Source: Prescottella defluvii | GTDB lineage: Bacteria; Actinomycetota; Actinomycetes; Mycobacteriales; Mycobacteriaceae | Reading direction: 5' to 3' | NCBI GenBank assembly: GCA_029690005.1 | Contig: CP121458.1 | Coordinates: 2,604,001-2,668,000, forward strand | Length of the DNA: 64,000 nt | Shown: one piece after another, positions 44,045-52,352 of the stretch | Position numbering within the stretch: the first letter of the stretch is position 1 | Layout of the letters: each line of letters opens with the position of its first letter | Translations under genes and position numbers: made by a program | Notes under the pieces: model-generated | Database searches by the model: none | Seen by the model: the letters and a program-made list of their open reading frames with translations, nothing else | Told to the model about the DNA's origin: nothing

Positions 44045-44814
44045 ATGACGCGGATGGACACCACTGAGGATGCGGCCCTGCCTCGGTTCGTGGAGCTGGC
44101 ATGGGGGCTGGGCGAGGCCGGGAAGCGCGGGCCCAGGCGGGGGATGAGTCTCGATGAAATCCTCGACGCCGCCATCGAACTCGCAGATGAGGAAGGTGTG
44201 GCCGCCTTGTCGATGGCCCGGGTCGCGAAGCGGCTGGGGTTCACGACGATGTCGCTCTACCGGTACGTCCGGAGCAAGGACGAACTTCTCGAACTGATCT
44301 CCGATCGCGTGATCGGATCTCCGCCGGAGATCCCGGCCGATCTCGGCTGGCGAGAGGGTCTGGAGATGTGGGCGCGTGCAGAATACGACGGGCTGATGCA
44401 GCACCGGTGGTGGTTGCGGCTTCCGATCACCGGACCGCCGCTGGGGCCGAACAACACGGCGTGGCTCGAGGCCGCCCTCGGCTGCCTCGCGTCCACCCGG
44501 CTGCCGGAGCCGCTCAAGGTGCAGGTCGCACTCAACATCTCGGTGCACGTCATCAGCCGGGCGCGTTTCACGGTCGATCTCGTCCCGGACGCGGAACCCG
44601 ACAACTACGCGAGCATCCTGCCGCGCGTACTCGACCGGCGCGGTTTCCCGCGCTCCTCGCGGCTCTCGACGCGCGGGCATTCGCGGAGGACGACGTGGAT
44701 TGGGAGGACTCGGACTTCCGGTTCGGTCTCGGCCTGCTCCTCGACGGAGTGGAACGCATCGTCGCCCGCTACGACTCCGGGAGCGCGGCCGAGGACGCGG
44801 GCTCGGAATCCTGA
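44045..44814 (+). CDS. TetR-family regulator, divergent from ABC exporter (1 frame break)
   Basis: About 256 residues after one base is restored near 44645. HTH: SLDEILDAAIELADEEGVAA followed by ARVAKRLGFTTMSLYRYVRS. The C-terminal part (WREGLEMWARAEYDGLMQHR, FGLGLLLDGVERIVARY) fits the TetR_C_11-type ligand domain of exporter repressors. The ATG at 44045 has CAGGAG upstream. Its divergent position and the palindrome in between suggest it represses the drrAB-like operon. The helicase gene begins one base after its stop. Confidence 0.85.
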
Positions 44815-44815
44815 C

Positions 44816-46517
44816 GTGGCCGACCGCACCGCTCGCCGGCGTCCGGCGAAGAAGACCGCGCGCAAGGCCGCTCTTACCACGGCGCTCCCCGCACCCGAAC
44901 CCGGGGAGCGGGTGTGGATGCTCGGCGTTCCCCACCGCGTCAGCGCTCCCGGCGCGACATGGAACAAGAAGCTGCGCTGCCACGTCTACGTCGGCCACGA
45001 GCTTCCGGCAGTGCTGGCGCCGTTCGCCGCCAAGCCGTACAGCTATCAGCAGTGGCTCGAGGACGACTTCAACGGGACACGGGGCCCGTCGGCGACTTCC
45101 GCCCCAAGACGCCCGGCCGGAGCAACTAGCGGCGGCTCGCGCGATCGCGACCGCGGCACGTCACGGGTCGCGCGCCATGGCGCTGTTCGACGACGTGGGA
45201 ATGGGCAAGACGATCTCCGCGGTCCTCGGCGCTAGGGAAGTGCTCGACCAACGCGCCGGTACGAGTGTGCTGGTGATCGTCGACCGGCCGACCGCGATCA
45301 CCGTCCCGTCGTGGCGTTCGACGATCGCCGCGGTCGGCGACGGTGGATACCGCTGGCTGATCTGTTCGCCCGATCAGCTGAACAAGCTGATAGCCGCCAA
45401 CGGCAGACCGAAGTTCGCCTTCGACGTCGTCATCGCGGACGAGGCACAGAATTTTCGGCACGACTCGCAACGCACCGACTACATGCGCCGCATCACGAGG
45501 ATGCTCGCGCCACCGGACAAGGCGCCGTTCCTCATCGCGGTCACCGCGACCCGGGACATCATCCCGGTGAATGGCGATACCTGTCATCGCTGTTCGCGCA
45601 GATTCATGGCGAAGACCCGTCCGAGTGGGACGATCTCGGAGCGAGACTCGCACGCGCCGGACTCCCACTGGCCCGCAAGTTCGGTACCTGGCAGTGGTCG
45701 GCAGAGGCAGTGGAACGGGTGTCGTTACAGGCTGCGGCCGTCAGCACCGTGCGCAACTGGCTCACCGAGCACGATCCGCCGCTCATGCTCCACCGGAATT
45801 CTCCGTGGGGACCGGCCCCGATCGACGGGCTCGGGTCGAGCTGACCCCCGCCGAGCAGGAACAGTACGACCTGCAATGGGGCGAGTTCCGGCGCGAAATG
45901 GGCCTGGCCCGTACCGGATCCGACACCGCACGCGGGCTGGCGGCCTTGCTCCGGTTCCGGCAGAAGGCCGGGATGATTCGGGTCCCGCACACCGTCGACC
46001 TCGCGGCGGCATATGCCGCGCGGGGTTACCAGGTGCTCGTCGCCGCCGAGATGGTCTCCACCGCGGCCGACCCGATCGCGGACGCGCTCGAGGCCGGGGC
46101 GTCGCGGTCGCACGGATCTTCGGCGGCCGGCCCGACGCCGAGGAGGAGCGACTGCGGTTCCAGCGCGGACAGGCAGCGGTCTGCGTGTTCACGACCACCA
46201 CCGCGATCAGCCTGCACGCGAACGAACAGCTCTCGGACGGGACGCGTGCGACGGCGACACCGCGGATAGGACTCTTCCACCAGCCGCGGTACTCCGGGAT
46301 CGCGGCACGCCAGACGGTCGGTCGCGCGCACCGGGACTACCAGGTGTGCCCGTGGTTTCTGCTGTACAGCGAGGGCACGGTCGAGGAGCAGGCCGCGACG
46401 ACGATGGTGCAGCGGCTTTTGGTGACCGCCGCGTCCGTCGACGGCGACATGAGCACGCTCGGGGCGATTGCCGAACTCTTCGGCGCCGAGTGGCTGCCCT
46501 CCGACGCACTCGGGTAG
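44816..46517 (+). CDS. SNF2/DEAD-like helicase with unusual N-terminus (5 frame breaks)
   Basis: About 568 residues after five single-base restorations (near 45080, 45115, 45565, 45838, 46098). The N-terminal 90 residues are Arg/Lys-rich, then RVWMLGVPHRVSAPGATWNK and RCHVYVGHELPAVLAPFAAK, which recalls DUF5710-type modules (G-A-x-W-D/N...L-x-PF). Helicase motifs: FDDVGMGKTISAVLG (Walker A), VIADEAQNF (DEAQ), VTATPGHHP, and QTVGRAHRDYQVCPW (motif VI). It is close to SNF2-type ATPases of restriction, repair or phage systems but lacks a visible nuclease or methyltransferase partner. The GTG lies one base after the TetR stop. Role unknown. Confidence 0.7.
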
Positions 46518-46601
46518 CGGAACGCGGGATCTTCACGAACACCCGCCCCAGGCTCGTAGGCTCGAACCGACCCGTCTTCGCGATCGATGGAGGTAGCAGT
46601 G

Positions 46602-47963
46602 GTGGAACCGTCGGATCGGATCCGCGACCGGATCCGGCAACTCATGCCGACAGCCCGCGAGGAACTCGCTGCGCTGGTGGCCTTCCGGTCGATCGCCGAC
46701 GCGCGCCAGGCCCCGCCGGAGGAGTGTGCGGGTGCGGCGAACTGGGTGGCCGACGCGTTCCGGGCCGCCGGCATCGGACACGTGGAGCTGGTCGAGACCT
46801 CCGACGGCTCGGCGGCGGTCGTCGGGCATCAGCCAGGCCCGGACGGTGCGCCGACGGTTCTGCTGTACAGCCACTACGACGTGCAGCCCGCGGGTGACGA
46901 GGCGCTGTGGGAGACGCCGCCGTTCGAGCTGACCGAGCGCGACGGGCGCTGGTACGGGCGCGGCGCGGCCGACTGCAAGGGCAACCTCGTCATGCACCTG
47001 CTGGCGCTGCGGGCGCTCACGGCGTCGGGCGAACCGCTGCCGGTCGGTGTCCGCGTCGTCTCGGAGGGGTCGGAGGAGATGGGGGCCGGAGAGCTCGAGA
47101 ATCTCGTCCCGGACCGGCCCGAGTTGTTCGCAGCCGACGTCGTGGTGATCGCCGACACCGGGAACGTGGCGGTGGGTGCGCCCACCCTGACGACGAGCCT
47201 GCGCGGGATTGCGAATGTCGTCGTGCACGTGGAAACCCTCGCGGGTGAACTGCATTCGGGCATGTACGGGGGATCGGCGCCGGACGCGCTCGCGGCGCTC
47301 GTGCAGATGCTCTCGACGCTGCGAGACCACGGCGGCAACACAGTGGTGGACGGACTCGACACCGCACAGGACTGGGACGGCGCCCAGTACCCGGAGGAGC
47401 AGTTCCGCAAGGACGCCGGTGTGCTCGACGGGGTGCGGCTCACCGGGTCGGGGTCGGTCGCCGACGCGGTATGGGCGCGTCCCGCCCTGACGATCCTCGG
47501 GATCGACGCGCCGCCGGTGGTGGGGTCCGCGGCCGCGATCCAGCCCCGCGCGTCGGCGCGCCTGAACCTTCGTGTGCCGCCGGGATCGGATCCGCAGCGT
47601 GCCCAGGACGCCCTCGTCGCGCACCTGGAGAAGGCGGCGCCGTGGGGTGCACACGTGAAGGTGGAGCGGGACGCGGTCGGCGCGCCGTTCCGGGCGCGGA
47701 CCTCAGGCCCCGGCTACACGGCGCTGACGTCGGCGCTGACGTCCGCGTACGGCGCGGAGGTCGCGGTGGCGGGGCAGGGCGGGACGATTCCGCTCTGCAA
47801 TGTGCTGGCGGAGCAGTTCCCGGATGCCGAGATCGTGCTCATGGGGGTCGAGGAACCGCACGCGCTGATCCACGCCCCGAACGAGAGCGTCGATCCGTCG
47901 GAGATCGAGAATCTGGCCGTCGCCGAGGCCCTGTTCCTGCAGGGCCTCGGCGAACGGAAGTGA
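46602..47963 (+). CDS. M20-family metallopeptidase (dipeptidase)
   Basis: 453 residues, intact. Zn-dependent amidohydrolase/dipeptidase: LYSHYDVQPAG (His and catalytic Asp), GRGAADCKGN (bridging Asp), VSEGSEEMG (catalytic Glu pair), VIADTGN (Asp) and LIHAPNES (His). The lid domain begins near TLTTSLRGIANVVVHVE. Starts at 46587 (ATG), 46599 and 46602 (GTG) are in frame; GGAGG at 46589 favours a GTG. In M. tuberculosis the matching gene (Rv2522c) follows acpS directly, whereas here 7.6 kb intervenes. It converges with bcp, 12 bases apart. Confidence 0.9.
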   Translation: MEPSDRIRDRIRQLMPTAREELAALVAFRSIADARQAPPEECAGAANWVADAFRAAGIGHVELVETSDGSAAVVGHQPGPDGAPTVLLYSHYDVQPAGDEALWETPPFELTERDGRWYGRGAADCKGNLVMHLLALRALTASGEPLPVGVRVVSEGSEEMGAGELENLVPDRPELFAADVVVIADTGNVAVGAPTLTTSLRGIANVVVHVETLAGELHSGMYGGSAPDALAALVQMLSTLRDHGGNTVVDGLDTAQDWDGAQYPEEQFRKDAGVLDGVRLTGSGSVADAVWARPALTILGIDAPPVVGSAAAIQPRASARLNLRVPPGSDPQRAQDALVAHLEKAAPWGAHVKVERDAVGAPFRARTSGPGYTALTSALTSAYGAEVAVAGQGGTIPLCNVLAEQFPDAEIVLMGVEEPHALIHAPNESVDPSEIENLAVAEALFLQGLGERK

Positions 47964-47975
47964 TCGTCGCGGCTG

Positions 47976-48445
47976 TCAGACCGACAGGTCGCGGCGGAGC
48001 TTGGCGACGTGCCCGGTGGCGCGCACGTTGTACTGCGCGACCTCGATCTTGCCGTCCTCGTCGACGAGGAACGTCGAGCGGATCACGCCCTGGACGACCT
48101 TGCCGTACATCTTCTTCTCACCGAACGCGCCCACGCGGTGAGCGTCGCCTTCTCGGGATCCGACAGCAGCGGAAAGTTCAGGCCCTCGTTGTCGCGGAAC
48201 TTGACGAGCTTGGCGGGCTTGTCGGGGGAGATGCCGACGACGTCGAGGCCGGCCTCGTTCAGCTCGGCGAGGCTGTCGCGGAAGTCGCACGCCTGCTTGG
48301 TGCAGCCCGGCGTGCTCGCGGCGGGGTAGAAGTACACGATCACCTTGCGGCCGCGGTAGTCGGCGAGCGACAACTCGTTGCCGTCGGCGTCGGGCAGCGT
48401 GAAATCGGGGGCGATGTCTCCGGGGGCGAGCCTGTTGTCCGTCAC
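47976..48445 (-). CDS. bcp: Thioredoxin-dependent peroxiredoxin Bcp (1 frame break)
   Basis: About 156 residues. Atypical two-Cys peroxiredoxin of the PrxQ class. Peroxidatic Cys in STPGCTKQACDFRD, with the second Cys five residues later as resolving Cys. PDFTLPDADGNELSLADYRG and VVGISPDKPAKLVKF are typical. One base lost near 48125 separates TLTAWG from GEKKMYGKVVQGVIRSTFLV. The ATG at 48445 opens MTDNRLAPGD. It is followed by the convergent M20 gene and is divergent from the DUF3618 gene. Confidence 0.93.
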
Positions 48446-48587
48446 AGCGTCTGAGGCTACCGAAGGCGTACGACGGTACGGCCGGAGCCGCGTTCGCCCG
48501 TCTGTTCTACGGTTGTGTCCAGTGTTGCCGGTAGCGTGACCGGCACAGCAGCATCACAGCCGCACCGATTCGACAGTTGGAGGACAC

Positions 48588-48809
48588 GTGCCCAGGGACG
48601 CCGAGAGCATCGAGCGGGACATCGAGAACGCCCGCAATCAACTCGCACAGACACTCGACGTGCTCGCTGTCCGCACCAATCCGAAGCGTCTGGTCGAGTC
48701 GACCAAGCACAGTGTGCTCGCCAAGCTGAACGAGCCCGCCGTGAAGGCCGCTCTCATCGGTGCCGGCGCCGTCGTGGGTCTCCTGGTGCTGCGCAAGATC
48801 TTCCGCTGA
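48588..48809 (+). CDS. DUF3618 small membrane-associated protein
   Basis: 73 residues, intact. ESIERDIENARNQLAQTLDV is an amphipathic DUF3618 helix; a C-terminal membrane segment (ALIGAGAVVGLLVLRKIF) ends in a basic residue. The GTG at 48588 follows GGAGG by four bases. It is divergent from bcp, as in M. tuberculosis (Rv2520c/Rv2521). Function unknown. Confidence 0.85.
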   Translation: MPRDAESIERDIENARNQLAQTLDVLAVRTNPKRLVESTKHSVLAKLNEPAVKAALIGAGAVVGLLVLRKIFR

Positions 48810-48925
48810 TCGAGCGGCGACCTATTCGAACGGGGCATCGGCACACACGGTTCGCGTGATCGTGTGTAGCTGATGTCCCGTTCGTCGTTCGGACAGTTCC
48901 CGGCACGACCCCGATACGACACGAA

Positions 48926-48956
48926 AAAGGCCCCCGCACGATGTGCGGGGGCCTTT
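48926..48956. terminator. Terminator between DUF3618 gene and tRNA-Lys
   Basis: Perfect 14-bp stem AAAGGCCCCCGCAC/GTGCGGGGGCCTTT with loop GAT, flanked by A- and T-rich ends, so it can act for the leftward tRNA genes and for the rightward DUF3618 gene. Confidence 0.85.
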
Positions 48957-48960
48957 CCGG

Positions 48961-49033
48961 TGCGCCCACAGGGACTCGAACCCCGGACCCAGTGATTAAG
49001 AGTCACTTGCTCTACCAACTGAGCTATAGGCGC
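48961..49033 (-). tRNA. tRNA-Lys (anticodon CUU), copy 1
   Basis: 73 bases. Acceptor GCGCCTA paired with TGGGCGC (one wobble), anticodon arm GTGACTCTTAATCAC gives CTT, T arm CGGGGTTCGAGTCCCTG. It lies four bases from the terminator and 22 bases downstream of copy 2, so both are likely one transcript. Confidence 0.95.
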
Positions 49034-49055
49034 TAGCTCTGCTAGAAATCTAGCG

Positions 49056-49128
49056 TGCGCCGCCAGGGACTCGAACCCCGAACCCAGTGATTAAGAGTCA
49101 CTTGCTCTGCCAGTTGAGCTAGCGGCGC
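49056..49128 (-). tRNA. tRNA-Lys (anticodon CUU), copy 2
   Basis: 73 bases with perfect acceptor GCGCCGC/GCGGCGC, anticodon CTT in the same arm as copy 1. The two differ mainly in the acceptor stem and D loop, consistent with a local tandem duplication followed by drift. Confidence 0.95.
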
Positions 49129-49401
49129 ATTGCCTCGGCGAGGTGTCCCTCGCTCGGTGCGAAGAGAACATTAACGGACCGCTTCGAGCGAAAGCAAATC
49201 CGCCCCTCTGTAACCCTCCAGCCGCAGGTAGCGATTGGTATTCGACCGTTATTCACCGCTGCGGCACGTCGGGGTCGAGTGTCCGAGCGACCTGGCATCG
49301 TGCAAGTGCGCGGGACGTCGGGAAGGCGTGACGGTTCGTGAGTGGGAGGTGTGTCCGCAGGGGCGCGCCGTGTGGTCTGTGCAGTGTGAAGTGGGGTTTT
49401 C

Positions 49402-50639
49402 ATGAAGATCTGGGGCGGTCGCGAGTGTCGTCGCGAGGGCGGCGCAAGAAGTTCGAGATGGCCGGCCCTGCTCGTGGCCGGCTCCGCCGCTCTCGGCATG
49501 GTGATGCTCGTCACGGGTTGCACGATCTCGACCAGCGGCGCCTCGACCTCGGACTCCGCGCCGGTCGACTCCAATCCGCTCGTCGCGGTAATCCAGCCCA
49601 AACTGACCACGTCCGTCGTCGACGGTGTGGTCGGCTTCTCGCCCGGTGATCCCGTGACGGTCCGGGTCGCGGACGGCAGGCTGTCGAATGTGACCCTGCG
49701 CAATCCCGACGGGAAGGTCGTCGCTGGTGCCGTCGCGCCGGACGGGCTGTCGTGGACCAACAGCGAACCACTCGGCTACAACCGCAAGTACACGCTGCAG
49801 GCCGACGCGTACGGGCTCGGTGGTTCGACGTCGACCACCACGTCCTTCACGACCAGCGCACCCGGAAACCTCACCAAGCCCTACGTGATGCCGGGAGACG
49901 GCAGCGTCGTCGGGATCGGACAGCCGGTCGCGATCCAGTTCGACGAGAACATCCCGACCGCAAGGCCGCCGAGGCCGCAATCGAGATCGTCACGGTGCCC
50001 CCCGTCGAGGGTGCGTTCTACTGGTTGAACAACCGTGAGGTGCGTTGGCGACCGCAGAACTACTGGGCGCCGGGCACCAAGGTCACGGTCGACGTCAAGG
50101 CGTACGGCCGGGATCTCGGCAAGGGGATGTTCGGGCAGGAGGACGTGCACTCCTCGTTCACGATCGGCGACGCCGTCGTCATCACGGCCGACGACGACAC
50201 CAAGCAGGTCACCGTCAACGTGTCGGGCCGCGACGTGAAGACGATGCCGACGTCGATGGGCAAGGACAGCACCCCGACCGACAACGGCGTCTACATCATC
50301 GGCGACCGGTTCGACCATCTGGTGATGGATTCGTCCACCTACGGCGTCCCGGTCAACTCGCCCGCCGGCTACCGCACTCCTGTCGACTGGGCCACGCGAA
50401 TGTCGTACAGCGGCATCTTCTTCCACTCCGCTCCATGGTCGGTGAGCGAGCAGGGCTACACCAACACCAGCCACGGCTGCCTGAATCTGAGTCCGTCGAA
50501 TGCGAAGTGGATCTACGACAACACCAAGCGCGGCGACATCGTGCTCGTGAAGAACACGGTGGGCGGCACCCTGTCGGGTACGGAGGGCCTCGGCGACTGG
50601 AACATTCCGTGGGAGACCTGGCGCGCCGGCAACGCGTAG
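49402..50639 (+). CDS. ldtB: L,D-transpeptidase lipoprotein, LdtMt2-like (1 frame break)
   Basis: About 412 residues after one base is restored near 49958. Makes 3-3 cross-links in peptidoglycan outside the membrane. Signal and lipobox [11 protein letters not shown], two Ig-like domains ([37 protein letters not shown]), then the YkuD catalytic domain with [11 protein letters not shown] (His) and [10 protein letters not shown] (catalytic Cys near residue 360), and a C-terminal cap ([13 protein letters not shown]). This matches LdtMt2 (Rv2518c, 408 residues), which occupies the same place in M. tuberculosis. Confidence 0.93.
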
Positions 50640-50692
50640 CCGCCGATTATCCTGGGGACGACCGAATAGTCCGAAGGAACGGGAGCGCAGCG

Positions 50693-50920
50693 GTGGAAAC
50701 GGTGGGAGTCGGGGATCTCGTCCAGGCCGCGGGGCATGCGGGCCCGTGGACGGTGCTCGAGGTCCGGCACGGGATGGCGCTACTCGAGCACGCGGACGGA
50801 CATCGCTTGTCGCGCCGTACGACGACGCTGACCGTGGTCCGCAAGGCGGAGCCCGGGCAGCGCGCGGCACACTCGGCCGACGACGCCGACAACGGCGATG
50901 CGCCCACGTTGTTCGACTGA
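50693..50920 (+). CDS. Small hypothetical protein
   Basis: 75 residues, intact, no membrane segment. ETVGVGDLVQAAGHAGPWTV and LLEHADGHRLSRRTTTLTVV suggest a small beta-barrel; the acidic tail ends DAPTLFD. The GTG at 50693 follows AAGGAACGGGAG. It follows ldtB by 53 bases and ends in a strong hairpin. Family not recognised. Confidence 0.6.
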   Translation: METVGVGDLVQAAGHAGPWTVLEVRHGMALLEHADGHRLSRRTTTLTVVRKAEPGQRAAHSADDADNGDAPTLFD

Positions 50921-50969
50921 TCGGTTACCGGGCGAGCCGAACGCCGTCCGATGCACCTTGGGATACATA

Positions 50970-51012
50970 CAGCAGAGCGGCCGACACCTGTGAGGTGTCG
51001 GCCGCTCTGCTG
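50970..51012. terminator. Strong bidirectional terminator
   Basis: Perfect 20-bp stem (50970-50989 with 50993-51012) and 3-base loop GTG. It is 49 bases after the rightward small gene and 26 bases after the stop of the leftward 42-residue peptide gene. Confidence 0.9.
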
Positions 51013-51038
51013 AGAACCGTGCTAGTGCTCGGTCCGGA

Positions 51039-51167
51039 TCAGAGGAACGCGTTGATCGCGCCGATCAGACCCAGGATGGCGCCGGCGCCGGCAAGCACCG
51101 TACCGATGCCGGAGACGACGGGCTGGATCTGCTTGATCAGGGCGAGGTCGGCGTCGGAAGAACCCAT
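51039..51167 (-). CDS. 42-residue hydrophobic peptide, PorA-like in size and character
   Basis: Too short for routine gene calls. The ATG at 51167 has AAAGGAG seven bases upstream, one of the best ribosome sites in the window. The product starts MGSSDADLALIKQIQPVVSG, continues into a Gly/Ala/Leu/Ile-rich helix (GTVLAGAGAILGLIGAINAF) and stops at 51039-51041. There is no signal peptide, no Cys, and net charge is low. A 20-bp terminator follows 26 bases later, so it is a single-gene transcript. Size, lack of a signal and amphipathic helix recall the 40-60 residue PorA/PorH pore proteins of corynebacteria and small amphipathic peptides; neither is proven. Confidence 0.72.
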   Translation of the reverse strand: MGSSDADLALIKQIQPVVSGIGTVLAGAGAILGLIGAINAFL

Positions 51168-51204
51168 GGGGATGCTCCTTTGTGTGATGCGAGTGGGGGA
51201 GTGT

Positions 51205-51219
51205 GGCATGCGTCATGCC
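51205..51219. promoter_or_regulatory. Palindrome in the leader of the 42-residue peptide gene
   Basis: GGCATG-CGT-CATGCC, perfect 6-bp arms, 38-52 bases before the ATG at 51167. Candidate operator or leader hairpin. Confidence 0.35.
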
Positions 51220-51477
51220 GTGCATCGGAGATGCTGTAGGTCACAGTAGGGGCCTGATGAACAAACGGTTAATTGGAGGTCTCGCTGAGTGGGACTTGCG
51301 TGAAATTCCTGTTCAGGGGCATTTGTCTGTGTCGGCGAGTATCCGATAGGTGAGTTAGCCCACATTTCCCCGACTCTGCGATCCGTGCACTCGTCGGTGT
51401 CCTGGAGGCCTTCCCGGGCGCTGATGAACGCGCATGGGGGGCGGGTAGCGAGAGGTTGGTGGCATGCACGCAAACGA

Positions 51478-51508
51478 GAAACGCCCCCGGCGATGCCGGG
51501 GGCGTTTC
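51478..51508 (-). terminator. Terminator of tRNA-His
   Basis: Perfect 14-bp stem GAAACGCCCCCGGC/GCCGGGGGCGTTTC with a 3-base loop, five bases beyond the tRNA 3' end, followed on the minus strand by TCGTTTG. Confidence 0.85.
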
Positions 51509-51512
51509 TTCG

Positions 51513-51586
51513 GGTGACTGACGGGACTCGAACCCGCGACAGCCAGGATCACAACCTGGTGCTCTACCAACTGAACTACAGTCACC
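51513..51586 (-). tRNA. tRNA-His (anticodon GUG)
   Basis: 74 bases including the extra 5' G typical of tRNA-His, paired opposite discriminator C. Acceptor GTGACTG/CAGTCAC, anticodon arm CCAGG-TTGTGAT-CCTGG gives GTG, T arm GCGGGTTCGAGTCCCGT. Confidence 0.95.
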
Positions 51587-51668
51587 ATCGCTGTCGCTTC
51601 CGGCGGAACCGGTTGCTGCAGCGAGATGAATATTAGCCTGTCGATCGAGGAAAGTGCCAATCGCCTGG

Positions 51669-52268
51669 TCAGGCGGGTCCCAGCTCCTTCGCGATGGCCG
51701 CGATCTCGACGGTCGACGGTCCCGGATCCGCGACGAACGCGGTCCGCCGGTAGTACTGCAGTTCGCGAATCGATTCCTTGATGTCGGCCAGGGCGCGGTG
51801 CGACAGGCCCTTTTCCGGCTGGCCGAAGTAGATCCGCGGGTACCAGCGTCGGCACAGCTCCTTGATCGAGCTGACGTCGATCATCCGGTAGTGCAGGTGC
51901 GCGTCCAGTTCGGGCATGTCACGGGCGATGAAGCCGCGGTCGGTGGCGATCGAGTTGCCGGCGAGCGGCACGGTGCCGGCAACGGGCACGTGCTCCCGGA
52001 TGTAGGCGAGCACCATCTGCTCGGCCTCGGCCACCGTCACCGCCGACGCGCGCACCTCCTCCGTGAGGCCCGAGCGCGCGTGCATCTCGGTGACTACGTC
52101 GGGCATCGAGGCCAACGCGTCGTCGTCGGCGTGGATCACGATGTCCACGCCTTCACCGAGGATGTTCAGGTCGCTGTCGGTCACCAGGGCGGCGATCTCG
52201 ATGAGCTTGTCCGAACCGAGCCGAAGGCCCGTCATTTCACAATCGATCCATACCAATTTGTCCTGCAC
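51669..52268 (-). CDS. orn: Oligoribonuclease
   Basis: 199 residues, intact. 3'-5' exonuclease that degrades 2-5 nt RNAs and pGpG. DEDDh catalytic set: WIDCEMTGL (Asp-X-Glu), NSIATDRGF (Asp), and [11 protein letters not shown] (His and Asp). [18 protein letters not shown] is the usual Orn signature. The GTG at 52268 is the only plausible start; no clear ribosome site. A much longer open frame continues upstream through 55247 by chance. It is divergent from the HerA-like gene, matching the M. tuberculosis order Rv2511-Rv2510c. Confidence 0.95.
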   Translation of the reverse strand: MQDKLVWIDCEMTGLRLGSDKLIEIAALVTDSDLNILGEGVDIVIHADDDALASMPDVVTEMHARSGLTEEVRASAVTVAEAEQMVLAYIREHVPVAGTVPLAGNSIATDRGFIARDMPELDAHLHYRMIDVSSIKELCRRWYPRIYFGQPEKGLSHRALADIKESIRELQYYRRTAFVADPGPSTVEIAAIAKELGPA

Positions 52269-52352
52269 GAGAAACACAGTAGTCAGGCGAGGTCGGGATA
52301 TTGTCCACGGTGGAGAACTTCCCGCACGCTTCTGCTTCGAGGAGGGCGCTTC

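Larger units (their letters stand above)
51168..51512. other. AT-richer intergenic region upstream of the 42-residue peptide gene
   Basis: 345 bases, the lowest GC in the vicinity (51250-51370). It should hold the promoter of the small peptide gene: TTAACC and TACTGT on the minus strand near 51246-51275 are candidate -35/-10 boxes 18 bases apart. A GGCATG-CGT-CATGCC palindrome is at 51205-51219. The tRNA-His terminator ends the region. No other gene is seen. Confidence 0.5.
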
